DNA of 64,000 nucleotides from Vigna angularis (lineage: Eukaryota > Streptophyta > Magnoliopsida > Fabales > Fabaceae), in the NCBI RefSeq assembly GCF_016808095.1, contig NC_068974.1, positions 1,116,001 through 1,180,000 on the forward strand. Direction: 5' to 3'. Shown here piece by piece: positions 21,986 through 33,784 of this stretch. The stretch's first letter is position 1. Every line of letters begins with the position of its first letter. Made by a program: the position numbers and the translations under genes. The notes beneath the pieces were generated by a model. That model saw only the letters and a program-made list of their open reading frames with translations. It did not search any database and had not been told where the DNA came from.

Positions 21986-23990
21986 TGGTTAATTTCAAAG
22001 ATTGTGAGAAACTTAACATAGTTATAGTTCATGTGAAAAGGAATTATGAGTGCAAAGTTGTACTGTATATAAAACTCACATATTACTACAATTTTACTAC
22101 TGAAGCAAGTTAACAATATCTTGAAATTGTTCTTGGTTGAAATCAACATTTAGAAAAGTGCTTTCCAATTATAGAACCTTTTTGGAAATAAAAACATTTG
22201 CGTTCTTCTATTTAAGCTTATAATTGTGAGAAAATTCGTGTTTAACATTTTCTTCCCCTTTTGTTTTCCAGTCTATTTATTTATATAAATATTGTCATTC
22301 ATTATAACAAATGACTCATGATCGATACCTTTTAAAATTAAGAAACCAGAATAAAAATATCGAAAATTCAAAAAGTATTTTAGTTATCTTCTTTTTTCCT
22401 GGAATTTATACTATAAAGAATAATAAAATACATACCATATAACGTTTCATTGAAAGCAAAAAGCAACATTGTGATTACTTAAAAAGTTTTATAAGTTTGA
22501 TCAATTATTGTTATACAAGTACTAACATCAAAGAATGGAAGTCTGTGTCGTATTGTTGGTGTTGTATTGTTCATATTTTCCTTAATCAGATTGAAAATAA
22601 TTTCTTTTTGGGTTTATTATGCTTTGTTCGTTACAAGTACGAATTCAGTTTAATAAGATAACTTAATCCGAACCAATCTAACATAAAAACATTTAAATTG
22701 GATTTTATATAGTGATTAGATCGGTGTTACATAATATACTTAGCTAAAGTGGGTGTTACATAATATGTTTTATATTTTTTTAATTGAGCTTTAATTTAAT
22801 TCAATTTATTTCATGTTTTTCTATTTTTAGAGTATCTTAATTTATCTTTAATTTTATAATTTATTTAACTTTCCACTTTTTGTATTTTAATAAAAATCTA
22901 ACATTTAATTCAAATTAATTTAATTATAATCAATTTTATTCCTTGAAATAAAAAACTAGAGGACATTTGAAGAATTTGATCAATATTTACTCCTAACGTT
23001 CATTAATAATTTTTTATAGGTAAATGTTAATATATTAGTTCTTATACAGATATACGGATAACTATAATATGTCGGTAAAGTATCATGTAAGAAAAAGAAT
23101 ATAAAATGAAAATAAAATTAATTTGGTTAAGCATAATATATAGTTTTTATATAAATATACTTATAACTTGGGTCATCGCAGCTTGTGCATTCAAAACCGC
23201 TGTTAAAAGTTTAAAAGTATTACTTTTGATTACAGGTATAACAGCTGTCAATTTCTTACTTATAACGACAGTTATTAAATCGTATTTAAAAGTCCCTTTC
23301 AGTAGTCAACTATAGCGTTGTTTACCACAGTGATAAGTTAGTTTGGTTAAACTAAGTTAACTAAACAAAATTTTTGACCTAAAGTTAGTAAGTGTGTTAA
23401 GATAATAATAACAATGAATTACTATATTAGAGAAAAATACGTTTAAGAGGGTTGAAGAAAAATTTATATTTAAATTATTCAATGTAATGTTTAATACATT
23501 ATTTTATTCTTAAAAATATCTCAAAAAATTGAAAATAAATATTTAAATTATATTTAATCACAACTTTTAAAATATAAAAGTGTTAAATATGCATATAATT
23601 ACATATATTTACTTTTTAAAATTAACGTTACTTTTAGTTCATATATTTTAGTTTATATATTTTAATGTGAAATTAAAATTTTGTCATGTTTAAAATTTTT
23701 AGTAACTAATATTTTTTAATTTTTTTATATATCAAATATATTTTATATTAATATTTAATTTATTTACTATTTAATTTCTAATATCATTTAAAAAAATATA
23801 TTTGACATGTAAAATAATTTATTTGAAGTTTAGTGATCAAATATATAAAAGTTTCCTATTTAAACTTATACAATCATTTTAGCCTAAAACATGTATATAC
23901 ATTAGAATTAACGGTAAAAAGTCTAATTAATTTCTATAAAATTATAAATTGAAACTTCACTGTCACTGTCTTTTAAGGAAAAATGTAAAT
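21752..23990. other. AT-rich intergenic stretch with a long TA microsatellite
   Basis: Very AT-rich, without a supportable gene. The 69-codon frame at 23106-23315 has no recognisable domain and I treat it as chance. The TA microsatellite is listed separately. Confidence 0.6.
21911..21980. repeat. (TA)35 microsatellite
   Basis: Seventy uninterrupted bases of TA. It is likely polymorphic and may be mis-sized in assemblies. Confidence 0.98.
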
Positions 23991-23999
23991 GTTCTTATC

Positions 24000-24116
24000 A
24001 GAAGAAGTCGTTGAACTTTTTTTTTCTTGGAAAGTGGTGGTCCATTAAGGAAACGTGTATTAACGTTTGCCACAAATCATTAAGGAATAGGTAAAGGATT
24101 CAACAAACCAATTGAA
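24000..24116 (-). pseudogene. Ty3/gypsy integrase relic, downstream half (left of CACTA element 3)
   Basis: Read on the minus strand, the bases directly left of the CACTA insertion translate to FPIGLLNPLPIP, the conserved link between the zinc-binding and catalytic parts of Ty3/gypsy integrases. Further codons are degraded by stops and frameshifts. It continues the frame of the relic at 26010-26345, and the CACTA element split them. Confidence 0.6.
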
Positions 24117-24486
24117 CACTAGTGCAAAAAGGGCTTTTAACGTCTCTCAATAGACGTCCGTCAATAAAATCCCCAACGTATATAATTGACCGGTGGCATA
24201 TTAGTAAATAAGTGGAACTCTAGACGTCCGCCTGGGACGAGCCGGACGTGTATAATATCATAAACGTCCGGCTTTGGCAGACGGACGTTTACAGGGGTGA
24301 ACAAGTGAACCCCTGTCAGCCTATGAACGTCCGTCCCTTATCGAGACGGACGTTTATAATGTAATGTACGTCCGTCCTAGCTGACGGACGTTTAATAGGC
24401 TGAACAAGTGAACACGTGTCAGCCCTTTGAACGTCCGTCCGTTGTCGAGACGAACGTTTATAATGTAATAGACGACCGTCCCCCTC

Positions 24487-25300
24487 CAGGACGGACGTTC
24501 AAGAGACTGATGGGTTCACTACCCTGTCAGTCTCTTGAACGTCCGTCCTGGAGGGGGACGGACGTCCATATATAATAGACGACCGTCCCCCTCCAAGACG
24601 GACGTTCAGGAGACTCACAGGGTAGTACAACCCATCAGTCTCTTGAACGTCCGTCCTGGAGGGGGACGGACGTCCATATATAATAGACGACCGTCCCCCT
24701 CCAGGACGGACGTTCAGGAGACTCACAGGGTAGTACAACCCATCAGTCTCTTGAACGTCCGTCCTGGAGGGGGACGGTCGTCTATTATATATGGACGTCC
24801 GTCCCCCTCCAGGACGGACGATCAAGAGACTGACGAGTTGTACTACCCTGTCAGTCTCTTGAACGTCCGTCCTGGAGGGGGACGGACGTCCATATATAAT
24901 AGACGACCGTCCCCCTCCAGGACGGACGTTCAGGAGACTCACAGGGTAGTACAACCCATCAGTCTCTTGAACGTCCGTCCTGGAGGGGGACGGTCGTCTA
25001 TTATATATGGACGTCCGTCCCCCTCCAGGACGGACGTTCAAGAGACTGACGAGTTGTACTACCCTGTCAGTCTCTTGAACGTCCGTCCTGGAGGGGGACG
25101 GACGTCCATATATAATAGACGACCGTCCCCCTCCAGGACGGACGTTCAGGAGACTCACAGGGTAGTACAACTCATCAGTCTCTTGAACGTCCGTCCTGGA
25201 GGGGGACGGTCGTCTATTATATATGGACGTCCGTCCCCCTCCAGGACAGACGTTCAAGAGACTGACGGGTTGTACTACGCTGTCAGCCCCTGAACGTCCG
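24487..25300. repeat. Seven 108-bp palindromic units, alternating orientation
   Basis: Each unit is an inverted repeat, CGTCCTGGAGGGGGACGG on one side and its complement on the other, around an asymmetric TATATAATAGAC centre. Units are joined by about 45-bp linkers (GTCTCTTGAACGTCC and its reverse). Centre orientation along the plus strand is A A B A B A B, and the linker flips together with it. Because 108 is divisible by three and the unit is self-complementary, open frames of 252 codons exist on both strands (24535-25293 plus, 24499-25257 minus). They encode nearly the same 36-residue repeat (NVRPGGGRTSIYNRRPSPSR). I do not regard these as genes. Confidence 0.93.
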
Positions 25301-25754
25301 TCCTAGAGGGGGTCGGACGTCTACTATATTATAGACGTCCGGCCCCCGCCACAACTGACGTTCAAAAGACGTTTAAAATAAAGATACACACTCCAAAACG
25401 CGAATCCGCGAGGAGTTATGCGAACTTTTCCCTTTGCGCCTTCCATTTCCAGGTTGGTTTTCATGTGTTTTGGGCCATTTAATCTCACTTTTGTTCCGAT
25501 TAAATTGTTCAGTGATGACATATCTTTCATTTTGACCGATTAAAAATCGTTTTCGTTGCATTTTGGTGCAGTTTGTTGCGTGTTCTTGGGTGGCGTTTTT
25601 TGGCCTACATTTTAGGTCGTTTACTCCTCCATCTTCCTCCATTTTCATTTTGAATCTGTTCTTCAAACGTGTTGCAGTGCACAAACAAACGTTCAAACCT
25701 GTAATCCTAAATAACCCTAAATAAGCCGTCTAATAAAGCCCTTTCTGCAGTAGT

Positions 25755-25985
25755 ATATAGACGTCCGAGAGGTTCACAGCGGACGTCTATATAGACATCC
25801 GGCCTGACACAGCGGACGTCCATATAGACGTCCGGCCGGACACAACGGACGTCCATATAGACGTCCGGCCTGACATAGCGGACGTCTATATAGACGTCCG
25901 GGCTTACACAACGGACGTCTACATAGACGTCACCCGCATAGACGTCCGTTGGAGGTCGGACGTTAAAAGGCCTAAACAACGGACG
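25755..25985. repeat. Right subterminal repeat of CACTA element 3
   Basis: About six imperfect copies of a ~40-bp unit (TATAGACGTCCGGCCTGACA then CAGCGGACGTC). The CGGACGTC/GACGTCCG core matches the left subterminal array. These are likely binding sites for a trans-acting CACTA transposase. Confidence 0.85.
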
Positions 25986-26009
25986 TCTATACCCCTTTTT
26001 GCACTAGTG

Positions 26010-26345
26010 GAAAGAACATGATCTTTGCTTTTTGGCAAATGGAGCAGTCATAAACAAACCTGCGGATATCAGTATGTATATGTGGTCAATAAAATTGAGA
26101 AACGATCCTAGCAACAATTTTTGAAATCCTGAATGACCACCAATTTTACTAACATGAAATTTATAAAAAAATTGTGTTATAATTGCTCATTTGAAGAAAT
26201 CACAAGTCTATCTTTCCAAAACAATAAGCCATTTTTTTTTTTGCATAATAATTAGAATCATGAAGATAATCATTAACATACTTATCATATAATTCATACA
26301 AAGTAGTATTGAGGAAGTCTTTAACCACTTGAAGCCATGAACCTG
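26010..26345 (-). pseudogene. Ty3/gypsy integrase relic, zinc-binding domain (right of CACTA element 3)
   Basis: The minus-strand translation shows LLFWKDRLVISSNEQL, then KIGGHSGFQKLL, and after a frameshift FVYDCSICQKAKIM. That order matches the HHCC zinc-binding module of Ty3/gypsy integrase. The downstream linker continues on the other side of the CACTA insertion (24000-24116). Stops and indels make it clearly dead. Bases 26246-26345 are more degraded pol sequence. Confidence 0.75.
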
Positions 26346-27060
26346 TAAGAGTAGACTAAGTCATAGAAAAAAGTCTAGATAAAGAAACGAAAGTGAAAAA
26401 AGAGATCCAGAGGAGAGAAAAGGAGAAAGAAGAACTCCTACTTAAGGCATTTTTCACTACCACAATCATAATTGAGTCAAGAGTTTTCTAATCTTTGAAC
26501 TCTTACCACTCCTCGTTTCTTGATTCTAACCTTTATTTTTGAAAATCTTTTAACTTCACTTTCACTCCCCATTGTTTTAAACTCTTCAATAGCTTTTGAA
26601 AAATCACATTTTGAGTTGTTGTTACTTAACAAGTTACAACTAACTCAAGGTGGACAAAAACATTTTTGCAAAATAGGTCTTATTACTTTTGAAGAAAAAG
26701 TTTTAGATTCTTAGGGAAAATAATCTTTCTTAAGGAAAATCATTTAAAAAAAAATAGAAAGGACATATTCTTTTGTTATTTACTTTAGATATGTTTTTAC
26801 TTTGGTACAAAATATCATTCAACTTTTGTTTGATGGTTATTGCAGATACATCTTTAATCTTGGAAGAATTAAACAACTCAAAATTGTTGTTCCTTAGATA
26901 CCTTTCCTATATGAGGACAAATTGTTTTTCAAGAGAGAGAGAGAGAGCACGATGGACACTCATCCGGGGAGCTTGACGAAGATCCATCTAAGGAGTTACA
27001 ATTTAAGCTAGGACTAGGAGAATGGAAGAAGAAAAAGGACTTCAAGGACCTCCACTCTTG
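26346..27060. other. Decayed retroelement-like sequence, no clear frame
   Basis: Short open frames (26520-26714, 26773-26976) without domains. Near 26985-27065 a Lys/Glu-rich phrase (LGLGEWKKKKDFKD) ends just before LTR-like sequence, reminiscent of the 3' end of a retroelement polyprotein on the plus strand. Identification is weak. Confidence 0.35.
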
Positions 27061-27064
27061 TGGA

Positions 27065-27958
27065 AAATAGTGCTTTCACGTTTGTTTCTTCCTCTTCTTA
27101 AGCCTTGTAAATATGTACATATGTTCTTTCCTTAAGCCTTGTATTTTGGCCAAGTTTTCATGTCTTTTAGGCTTGTTTTTGGCCATTTTCTTCAAAAGTA
27201 GCTGAGATAATCGATTATCCACCTTGATAATCGATTGTTCCAACCAACTTTGGTATTATCTCATGTTTTAGTTTGGTAATAATCGATTATAGTCTTAGAT
27301 AATCGATTATTTCGGACATAAACGTCAAGTGTGCTGATTTAAGCCTTTTTGACTTCCCTTTGAGTAGAGATGCGTCTAACATCTTTCTAGGCTTGCCTGG
27401 GTCTTAAGGAATCCTCTAGAACTTTTCTTAACTAAAGAGGCTCATATTCATTGCATCTAACTGTCAAGAATCTCTCATATTTAATGCACCTTAACGATTT
27501 TGTTTCACTTAGCTAAAAATGGGTTTTACTTCTCTCTTATAAGTAGGAGTGACTAAACCTTTGTACTCTTAGCTTGGAATGAATAATAGACAAAATTTCT
27601 ACCAATTTGCAATCTCCCTTTGTCTAGGCTCGCTAGGATAGATGTCTTGAAGATGTCTCCTAACATTTTCTTGATGGTTGACTTGATCTCCTTCAAGAAA
27701 CACTTACATATCATCCTCCAAACACAATATTCATCTTTATATGTTTCCACGTTTAGTACATCATCTTGAAGATTCTCCTTCAACTTACATGAAGAGGGTT
27801 TCCATCATCTTAGCACCAAAACTTGTTCTTTAAATGTAGATCTTGACCCATCCTTTGGATCATCCTCCATCATTACTGTCCTTTGTGGAGTTCCATGAAG
27901 TTTGGTTTGGTCAACCTCCTTCATTTGGGTTTAGGCCAAACCAGTTTTCCATCACTAG
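27065..27958 (+). mobile_element. LTR-like sequence with AATCGATTAT motifs
   Basis: Non-coding, with four GATAATCGATTAT/AATCGATTGT motifs at about 27205-27310, a TATA-like CTTATAAGTAGG at about 27536, and a typical U3-R-U5 flavour. The same motif type recurs at 6300-6450 and 43110-43510. Ends were not resolved; the right side runs into a hAT-like MITE. Confidence 0.45.
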
Positions 27959-27966
27959 GGTATGAT

Positions 27967-28619
27967 TAGTGTTGTCAAAATTGGTTGTAACCCGCGAGTC
28001 AACCCGGCCCACCACGCGTTTGAGCCGGGTTGGGTTTGAAGAAAATGTAATTTTTTTTATGCGAGTTAGTTTTCAACTCGGCTCACTTAGAACCCATCTC
28101 ATTCGGGTTGAACCCGTGGTGAGCCGGATTGGCTCACCAACCCACCTAATTTTAATATTATTAGTTAACATTTTTTTATTATATTGTAGATGGGGATAAT
28201 AGAAAAGATTTTTCAAAAGAGAAAAATATTATACATTTATCTATTCAAGATTCTAATGTTATAATTGGACAACTGATACAAAAAATTATCAATATTAAAA
28301 ATATATTTGTTCGCCTTTTGTACTTGTTTTTGGATTACATTTAGATTGTATGATGTTTTTTCTTAATTGTCTTTGAGTTTAACATCATTTTAGAGTGAAA
28401 TTTATTTAGATTTAAATAAAAAAATTATAATATTTTTATATTTAAAAAAAACTTGTAATTAAGTGAGCCAATCCGTTTAACTCACCAACCCATGGTGGAT
28501 CGAGTCGGGTTTGAATTTTTTCAGCTCACTAATAAGTGAGTCGGGTTAGGTTGGTTCACTAAGTGATCAATCCGTAGTGGACCGGTTCGAATTGAGTCGG
28601 ATTATCCGTTTTGACAGCT
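27967..28619. mobile_element. hAT-like MITE, about 653 bp
   Basis: The terminal inverted repeats are TAGTGTTGTCAAAATTGG at the left and CCGTTTTGACAGCT at the right, resembling hAT ends of the TAGGGNTGTCAAA type. The flanking 8-mers GGTATGAT (27959-27966) and GATACGAT (28620-28627) agree at six of eight positions, a decayed 8-bp duplication. Subterminal regions are rich in GTGAGCC/GGCTCAC and ACCCG motifs. The middle is AT-rich without an ORF. Confidence 0.75.
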
Positions 28620-28639
28620 GATACGATGATATTGAAAAA

Positions 28640-28911
28640 ACTTCTTCGCTTTGAAGATTCATTCAAGAATTAGAGTTAGACCATCAAAATGTGGGAATCC
28701 GATAGAAATATCACGTACTTGGAACGAAGACGCCGTTATGGTGAAGATTTTGATGAAGAACTAACGTATCCAAGGAGCGTTGTAATTGTTCGAAGCGATT
28801 TTGATTGAGGGAATCAGTCTTATTAACCAATGCGCGCAAGGAATCATCTCATTCTTGGGAAGCTGCCTCACGCAGGGCTTGCATATCCTTCGTGCAAGTG
28901 TTTTTCGCCAT
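28640..28911 (-). pseudogene. Ty3/gypsy gag N-terminal fragment
   Basis: The minus-strand frame from the ATG at 28911 reads MAKNTCTKDMQALREAASQE, a stop, then DDSLRALVNKTDSLNQNRFE followed by QLQRSLDTLV. This Gln/Asn-rich, coiled-coil-like start is typical of Ty3/gypsy gag genes of legumes. It is broken by a TGA or TAG after about 20 codons and again near 28700, and truncated by the MITE at 28619. Confidence 0.6.
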
Positions 28912-28919
28912 TGCATATC

Positions 28920-30265
28920 ATTACGTGACATCAATTATTATGTGACAAAAATAAGATAGATTAAGTCACAATTAATTGTAAATTATTTTTATAATTTTTT
29001 TTCGTAAGTTTAAAAACTAACATTAACAACCCCTCATTGAAAACGAGTCATAGGTTTTGGTATCTTAATGAAATTCAATCTGTCCTAATTCCTTTCTGAG
29101 GGACTAGTAATGAGATTTGTTAAGACGACTTAGCTTCATCAATTTTTAACATTTTTTTCTCCAGAAGATAACAAAGTATGAATATTTTTATTCTTTAATG
29201 TATGATTCAATTTTTTTAATATATTTTTTGGTTCTAGCATTTTTAATTTTTCATTCCGTCTCTAAATGGTTTTTTTTTATTTCTATTCATTTTTGAAATA
29301 TTTTTAATTCTTTTATCTTTTAGATATTTTTTGATTGTTAACATACGAAGTTTCCAGAATCAATAACATATCCACATATGAAACAGTGAATAAAAGTTGG
29401 TATCAAATTTGTGGCTGAGAACATAGAAAGCCTTCACCTGCAAAACAAAGAAATGGTATGACATGTCACAGAGCTTCATAGCCACTGATATTATTCATGT
29501 TTTCGACGGTTTATATTTCACCAGTGATAAATAATAGTAATAATTCATTAATTTAAGGTGGAGGGTCTACGAGAAGATTTTCTACTCTATTATTTTATGC
29601 TTTAATTTATAGTTATTTTTAAAAAACATTAATAGGTTACTTTTAGTGATTTTTTTTTCTTTGAATACATCCTCACACTTTATTAAAAAAACTTATAACT
29701 CAATTGCAATATGATTTTTTCATAGTATTTTAATTATGATAAATTTGTAACTTTGTTCAATCATTTAAGGATTTCGTATTTAAAAAGCTTATCTATTTTT
29801 TTTTAAATATTTAATGTATATTTATTTACTTTCTGATTAAGATATTTAATCTATATTTTGACCGAAAGCATATTTATTAGTAGTTATATTTACTTAAATG
29901 GCAGTTAAAACTAGGGATTTAAAAAAAAACAAACAAATGTTGAGGCTCATACGACCATACCAAAATAGTAGAAGCCGAGGGCGTTTATTGCTAGAATTGT
30001 GAAGTTGATCCTTTCAACAAGATTTGGTTAGATTTGGTTTTGATTTATATGAATTGGCGTTCAAAAATCAACATCACCAAAAAGTCCATTATTAGAAAAA
30101 CTCGTATGCTGAAAATGTCCACAAATATTTTATGGATTAGGACTCATCTATATTTTTTTTAAAACATGAAGAAAAAATATCATTGGACATATAAGCTAAT
30201 TAGTATAAAAATTAAAACTTCAATTCAAAGATATATTAAGTTAAGTTAATATCAAGTTTATTTAT
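28920..30265. other. AT-rich intergenic stretch
   Basis: No gene, RNA or transposon end seen. Composition is uniformly AT-rich. Confidence 0.6.
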
Positions 30266-30269
30266 CTTG

Positions 30270-31440
30270 ACTTAGGATGTATGTATGTCTATTTCAACTT
30301 TTGGTTGATTTATGTCTGTTTTCTATTTTTATTGATTTATTTCAACTTTCAATTTGAGTCAATTCGTTTTGACCTTCGATCTTTGTCAGCATGTTACCAT
30401 TTTTCACACAAGTCAATCCACCTCAACTTTGAGTCTAAGTTGACCTGTCTCGACTTTTGACATGTGTGAGCTTGTCTCGACCTTTAGCACGTGTTGACTT
30501 GTCTCAATATTCTGCTAATCCCAACCCTGCTCAAATTTCAATGTGTGTCAGCTCAACTTGACTTTTGGTTGTCTTGGTCCTTTTTGCCTTTGACTTAAAG
30601 CGGTCTATCTTGACCTTCGGTCTGTCTCAACCTTCATTGTGGGACGACCCATCTCGATCTTCGATTTAGGCCAACGCGTCACAACCTTCTATTAGTCCCA
30701 ACCTAGCTTGACTTTTAGCCCATGTTGTTTTGGCTTGACCTTCAACCTATGTTGGCCTAAAGTGGTCTGTCACGACCCATCTCAACCTTCAACTCGTGTT
30801 GGTCCTTCTCAACCTTCAGATCGGTTGCCTCAACCCTCAACTAGTGTTGGCTTGGATTGATCTTCAGCCTGTGCCAACTCGGCTCGACCTACGCCCCATG
30901 TTAGCCTATCTCGACCTTCAACACGAGCGAGGGTGTTTCAACCATTGGTCCTAGTGGGCCCACATCGACCTTTAACCCAATTCAACCCATCTCGACCTTT
31001 GGCCTAGGTTGGCCCGACCCAGTGTTCAACTTGGGTCAAACCGACCCAACCTTTGGCTCATGTCAACCTTACTCAATCTTTGGCCCAAACGAGCTTGCCT
31101 CCACTTTATGACCGAATTGATCGTTTATGACCTTCGATCCATGTCGATCCTGTTGACTTTTGCCTCATGCGACCTGACTTGACCTTAGGCCCAAGCCGTC
31201 TCGTTTTGACTATAGGCCCAGTTTGACACTTCTTGAACTTCAACTCAAGTCGACTCAACTTGAACTTTGACTTGAGCCAATTGAGTTTGACCTTCTGCAT
31301 GTGTTGACCGGACTTGACTTTTGGCCTATGTTGACTAGACTTGACCTGCAGAATCAACCCATCTTGGCTATTAGCTCAATCTATCTCATCTTTCGATCTT
31401 TCACTTGAGTCGACCCATTTCTAATAGGGAACATTTCCAA
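30270..31440 (+). repeat. Decayed minisatellite-like tract (~1.2 kb)
   Basis: Many degenerate copies of a short phrase close to CTCGACCTTYGGCCYATGTTG repeat with irregular spacing of roughly 20-45 bp. Copies diverge strongly and indels destroy any reading frame; the 83-codon minus frame at 31106-31357 is just a by-product (Lys/Ser-rich repeats such as KVKSGQHMQKVK). The tract is more GC-rich than its surroundings and ends abruptly on both sides in AT-rich DNA. I cannot name a family. Confidence 0.75.
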
Positions 31441-31449
31441 GAGTAGGTC

Positions 31450-33780
31450 AAGATTGACCCATGGAACATGGGTCAAATTGGCATATCTACTTATTCCTAC
31501 TACTTTGTATTTTCTTCATGTACCTTCATATATTTTATAATTTCAATTTTATCTTTTTATCATTTTGTGTTATGGAGTATACAACTTGGAATGCATTTTT
31601 TTATTTTAGATTATGGATTATATAATTCAAAATATATTTTATTTTTCATTTTGAATTATAAAATCCAAAATAGAAATTTTACATTTCAGATTGTACAATT
31701 TGGAATGCATTTTTTTATTTTTCATTTTGGATTGATAATCTAGAATGTAAAATTTGAATTGTCGATTGTATAATTTGGATTTGACAGGGCTATTCCTTCT
31801 CCCATTCTGTAACTCTATTGAAGCTTTATGCATCTCCATGCACCGTTGCCATTCATTTCTCACTATCCAAAAAACATGCAAGACTCCTCCAATGCTTCCA
31901 TCTTCGACAATTTTCCATTCTCTCTTCGTGATAAATTTAACTTTACTCACAATGAGGGTGAAGCATGACAACGATAGTGAATAGCTGGAGAGGATGAAAA
32001 ATGTGAAAGGCTTAATGTTTTTTTGGTTTTTGTGTGTGTTGGGTTGATGAAAACACATCTTGTAAGTAGCATATAACTAGGATATGTCCTAGAATGAGTG
32101 GTAGTGGCTATATAATGGATTTAAGGTCCATTATATTTCTTGCTCCAAGTCAATGACACTTTAAGTTTATTTGACTTTTCTTGTACTTTTATAGTATACT
32201 GTTGTGAAATTTAGATTAAATACTTGATTGTGTTGTTATTATTTCTCTACTTGTAAGATGATTTTGTGTAAAATAGGTGTGTTTTTCCAACAATGTGCAA
32301 CATAAGTTATAAATGTGTAGTGGTGTTTGTGCTGTATATAATTTTGTTCCCTAGAGGGAGGTGAAAGATGTTAGATGACGAAGAATGGAAAGAAATGATG
32401 CACATGGAGGAGGAAGAAGATATTAGGAAGAGGTGAATGATGTTGGATGAAGAAGGGGAAAAAAGGATGCACATGGAGGACGAAAAAGATAGTAGGAAGA
32501 AGATAGGGATAAAATAGTCCTTTTAATTAATCTATGGAGGTGTAGGAAGAAAGTATGACGGTGCAAGAATTAGCACCCAAAAACCCATCATAGTGTGAGC
32601 CCAATCATGCCTCTACGGGCTCTTTCAACATTATTAGATGTCCCGCAAAAATTAAAGTATTCAACCTCTCAATACAAAATCTCAACTTTGTGCTATACTC
32701 TTTTAATTTTAATTTTAATTTTTTAATCAAATAAATAATTATATTTATTTTTAGTTTTATTTTTTTCTTCATCCAAATAATATAGTTTTTATTTTTTTTT
32801 CTTTACCAATCGAATAGCAAGTTTTTTGAGGAATTAGTGTTTTTGTAACATGGCAGAGTGGGTATGAATACGTTACTCTACCAAAATTTGATGGTCCGGG
32901 CTAATATTTTCAATTGGTCATTCATTCTAGTGCGTTCTGATTTGCCAACTCAATTTTATTTTAAATTAAAATAAAAATAAAAGTAAATAAATGAAAATAT
33001 TGTATTTTAAATCATTAACCTTATAAATTAAATTATAATATTTATTATAATAAAATAATTCTATATGTAAAAGTAATAATCACTTTAATTTATCCAAATA
33101 AAAACATTAATTAATCAATTAAACTTTAAAAAACATTTAACCAAATTAAAATATGTTTTTAATTATAAACACACACACACACAAATTTAAACAAATAAAA
33201 TTAAAGAAAAAACTTTGGTAAACTAAACAAAATTTCTAGTCGACTTTACTATAGTGGAATCCATCCCAATGTTTGCAACAAAATTCATCAAACTGGTGGT
33301 CCTGTTGATCCTCAAGAGCAGCATGTAAAATCATTAATTTTTTTTTCAAAAGCTGCAGTGTAATGTGTTTGATTCTTGATACTTCTGATATAGCACAATA
33401 ATATGCATATTTATGTATTAACATTTTTTTCTTCAGGGGTTTGTGCTACCAAATGCACTCATCCTGGTCCCCATATAATTTTTTTACTAGAAAAGAGATT
33501 GGAATTTAAACATGTTTGGAATTTGGATGGCTGTGATGAAGTTCTTTATGCACACTTCATTCTCAAATGTCCTTTGTGATGATTGAATCCATAAACTTAC
33601 AGACAAAAGCTGAAATAGACAGAGTAAAAAAAGAAAAAGAACAAATAGATTCTGTACCTACACATTTTTCTGTTAAAATTAGTAAGCCTCAACCTTCTAT
33701 GCTCATGTATCTTCTATTTTGAGCACTACACCTTTTAGACCATGATTTGTGGTAAAGTACTGCCACTTTTCTCACCTCCT
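31450..33780. other. Intergenic region with low-complexity repeats
   Basis: 31550-31790 has irregular AT-rich repeats of a TTTTGGATTATANAATTNNAAATG type. 32358-32501 is an imperfect two-copy repeat of 72 bp (GAGGTGAAAGATGTTAGATG type). 33168-33182 is a short AC run. The open frames at 31639-32058 (minus) and 31754-31984 (plus) overlap each other and show no recognisable domain. Confidence 0.55.
32358..32501 (+). repeat. Two-copy imperfect tandem repeat, 72-bp unit
   Basis: Units at 32358-32429 and 32430-32501 share GAGGTGAAWGATGTTRGATG and ATGCACATGGAGGA blocks. Several substitutions separate them. Confidence 0.8.
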
Positions 33781-33784
33781 TAGT

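Larger units (their letters stand above)
24117..26009. mobile_element. Non-autonomous CACTA element 3, 1893 bp, TSD GAA, palindromic array inside
   Basis: The ends are CACTAGTGCAAAAAGGG (24117) and CCCCTTTTTGCACTAGTG (to 26009). The 3-bp duplication is GAA on both sides (24114-24116, 26010-26012). Subterminal motif GACGTCCG/CGGACGTC occurs many dozens of times on both strands. From about 24487 to 25300 this motif is organised in a seven-unit, 108-bp palindromic array. About 25370-25740 is a non-repetitive core with no recognised gene, and 25755-25985 is a second, 40-bp-spaced array. No transposase is encoded. Confidence 0.93.

Noticed and set aside
23106..23315. 69-codon ORF with hydrophobic residues
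   Set aside because: AT-rich chance frame, no domain, no promoter-like context.
24499..25293. 252-codon ORFs on both strands as real repeat proteins
   Set aside because: They arise because the 108-bp palindromic unit is a multiple of three and free of stops. Both frames end where the array ends, and the element is non-coding.
31639..32058. Overlapping plus and minus frames as a possible gene
   Set aside because: Both frames run through low-complexity repeat and show no recognisable domain.
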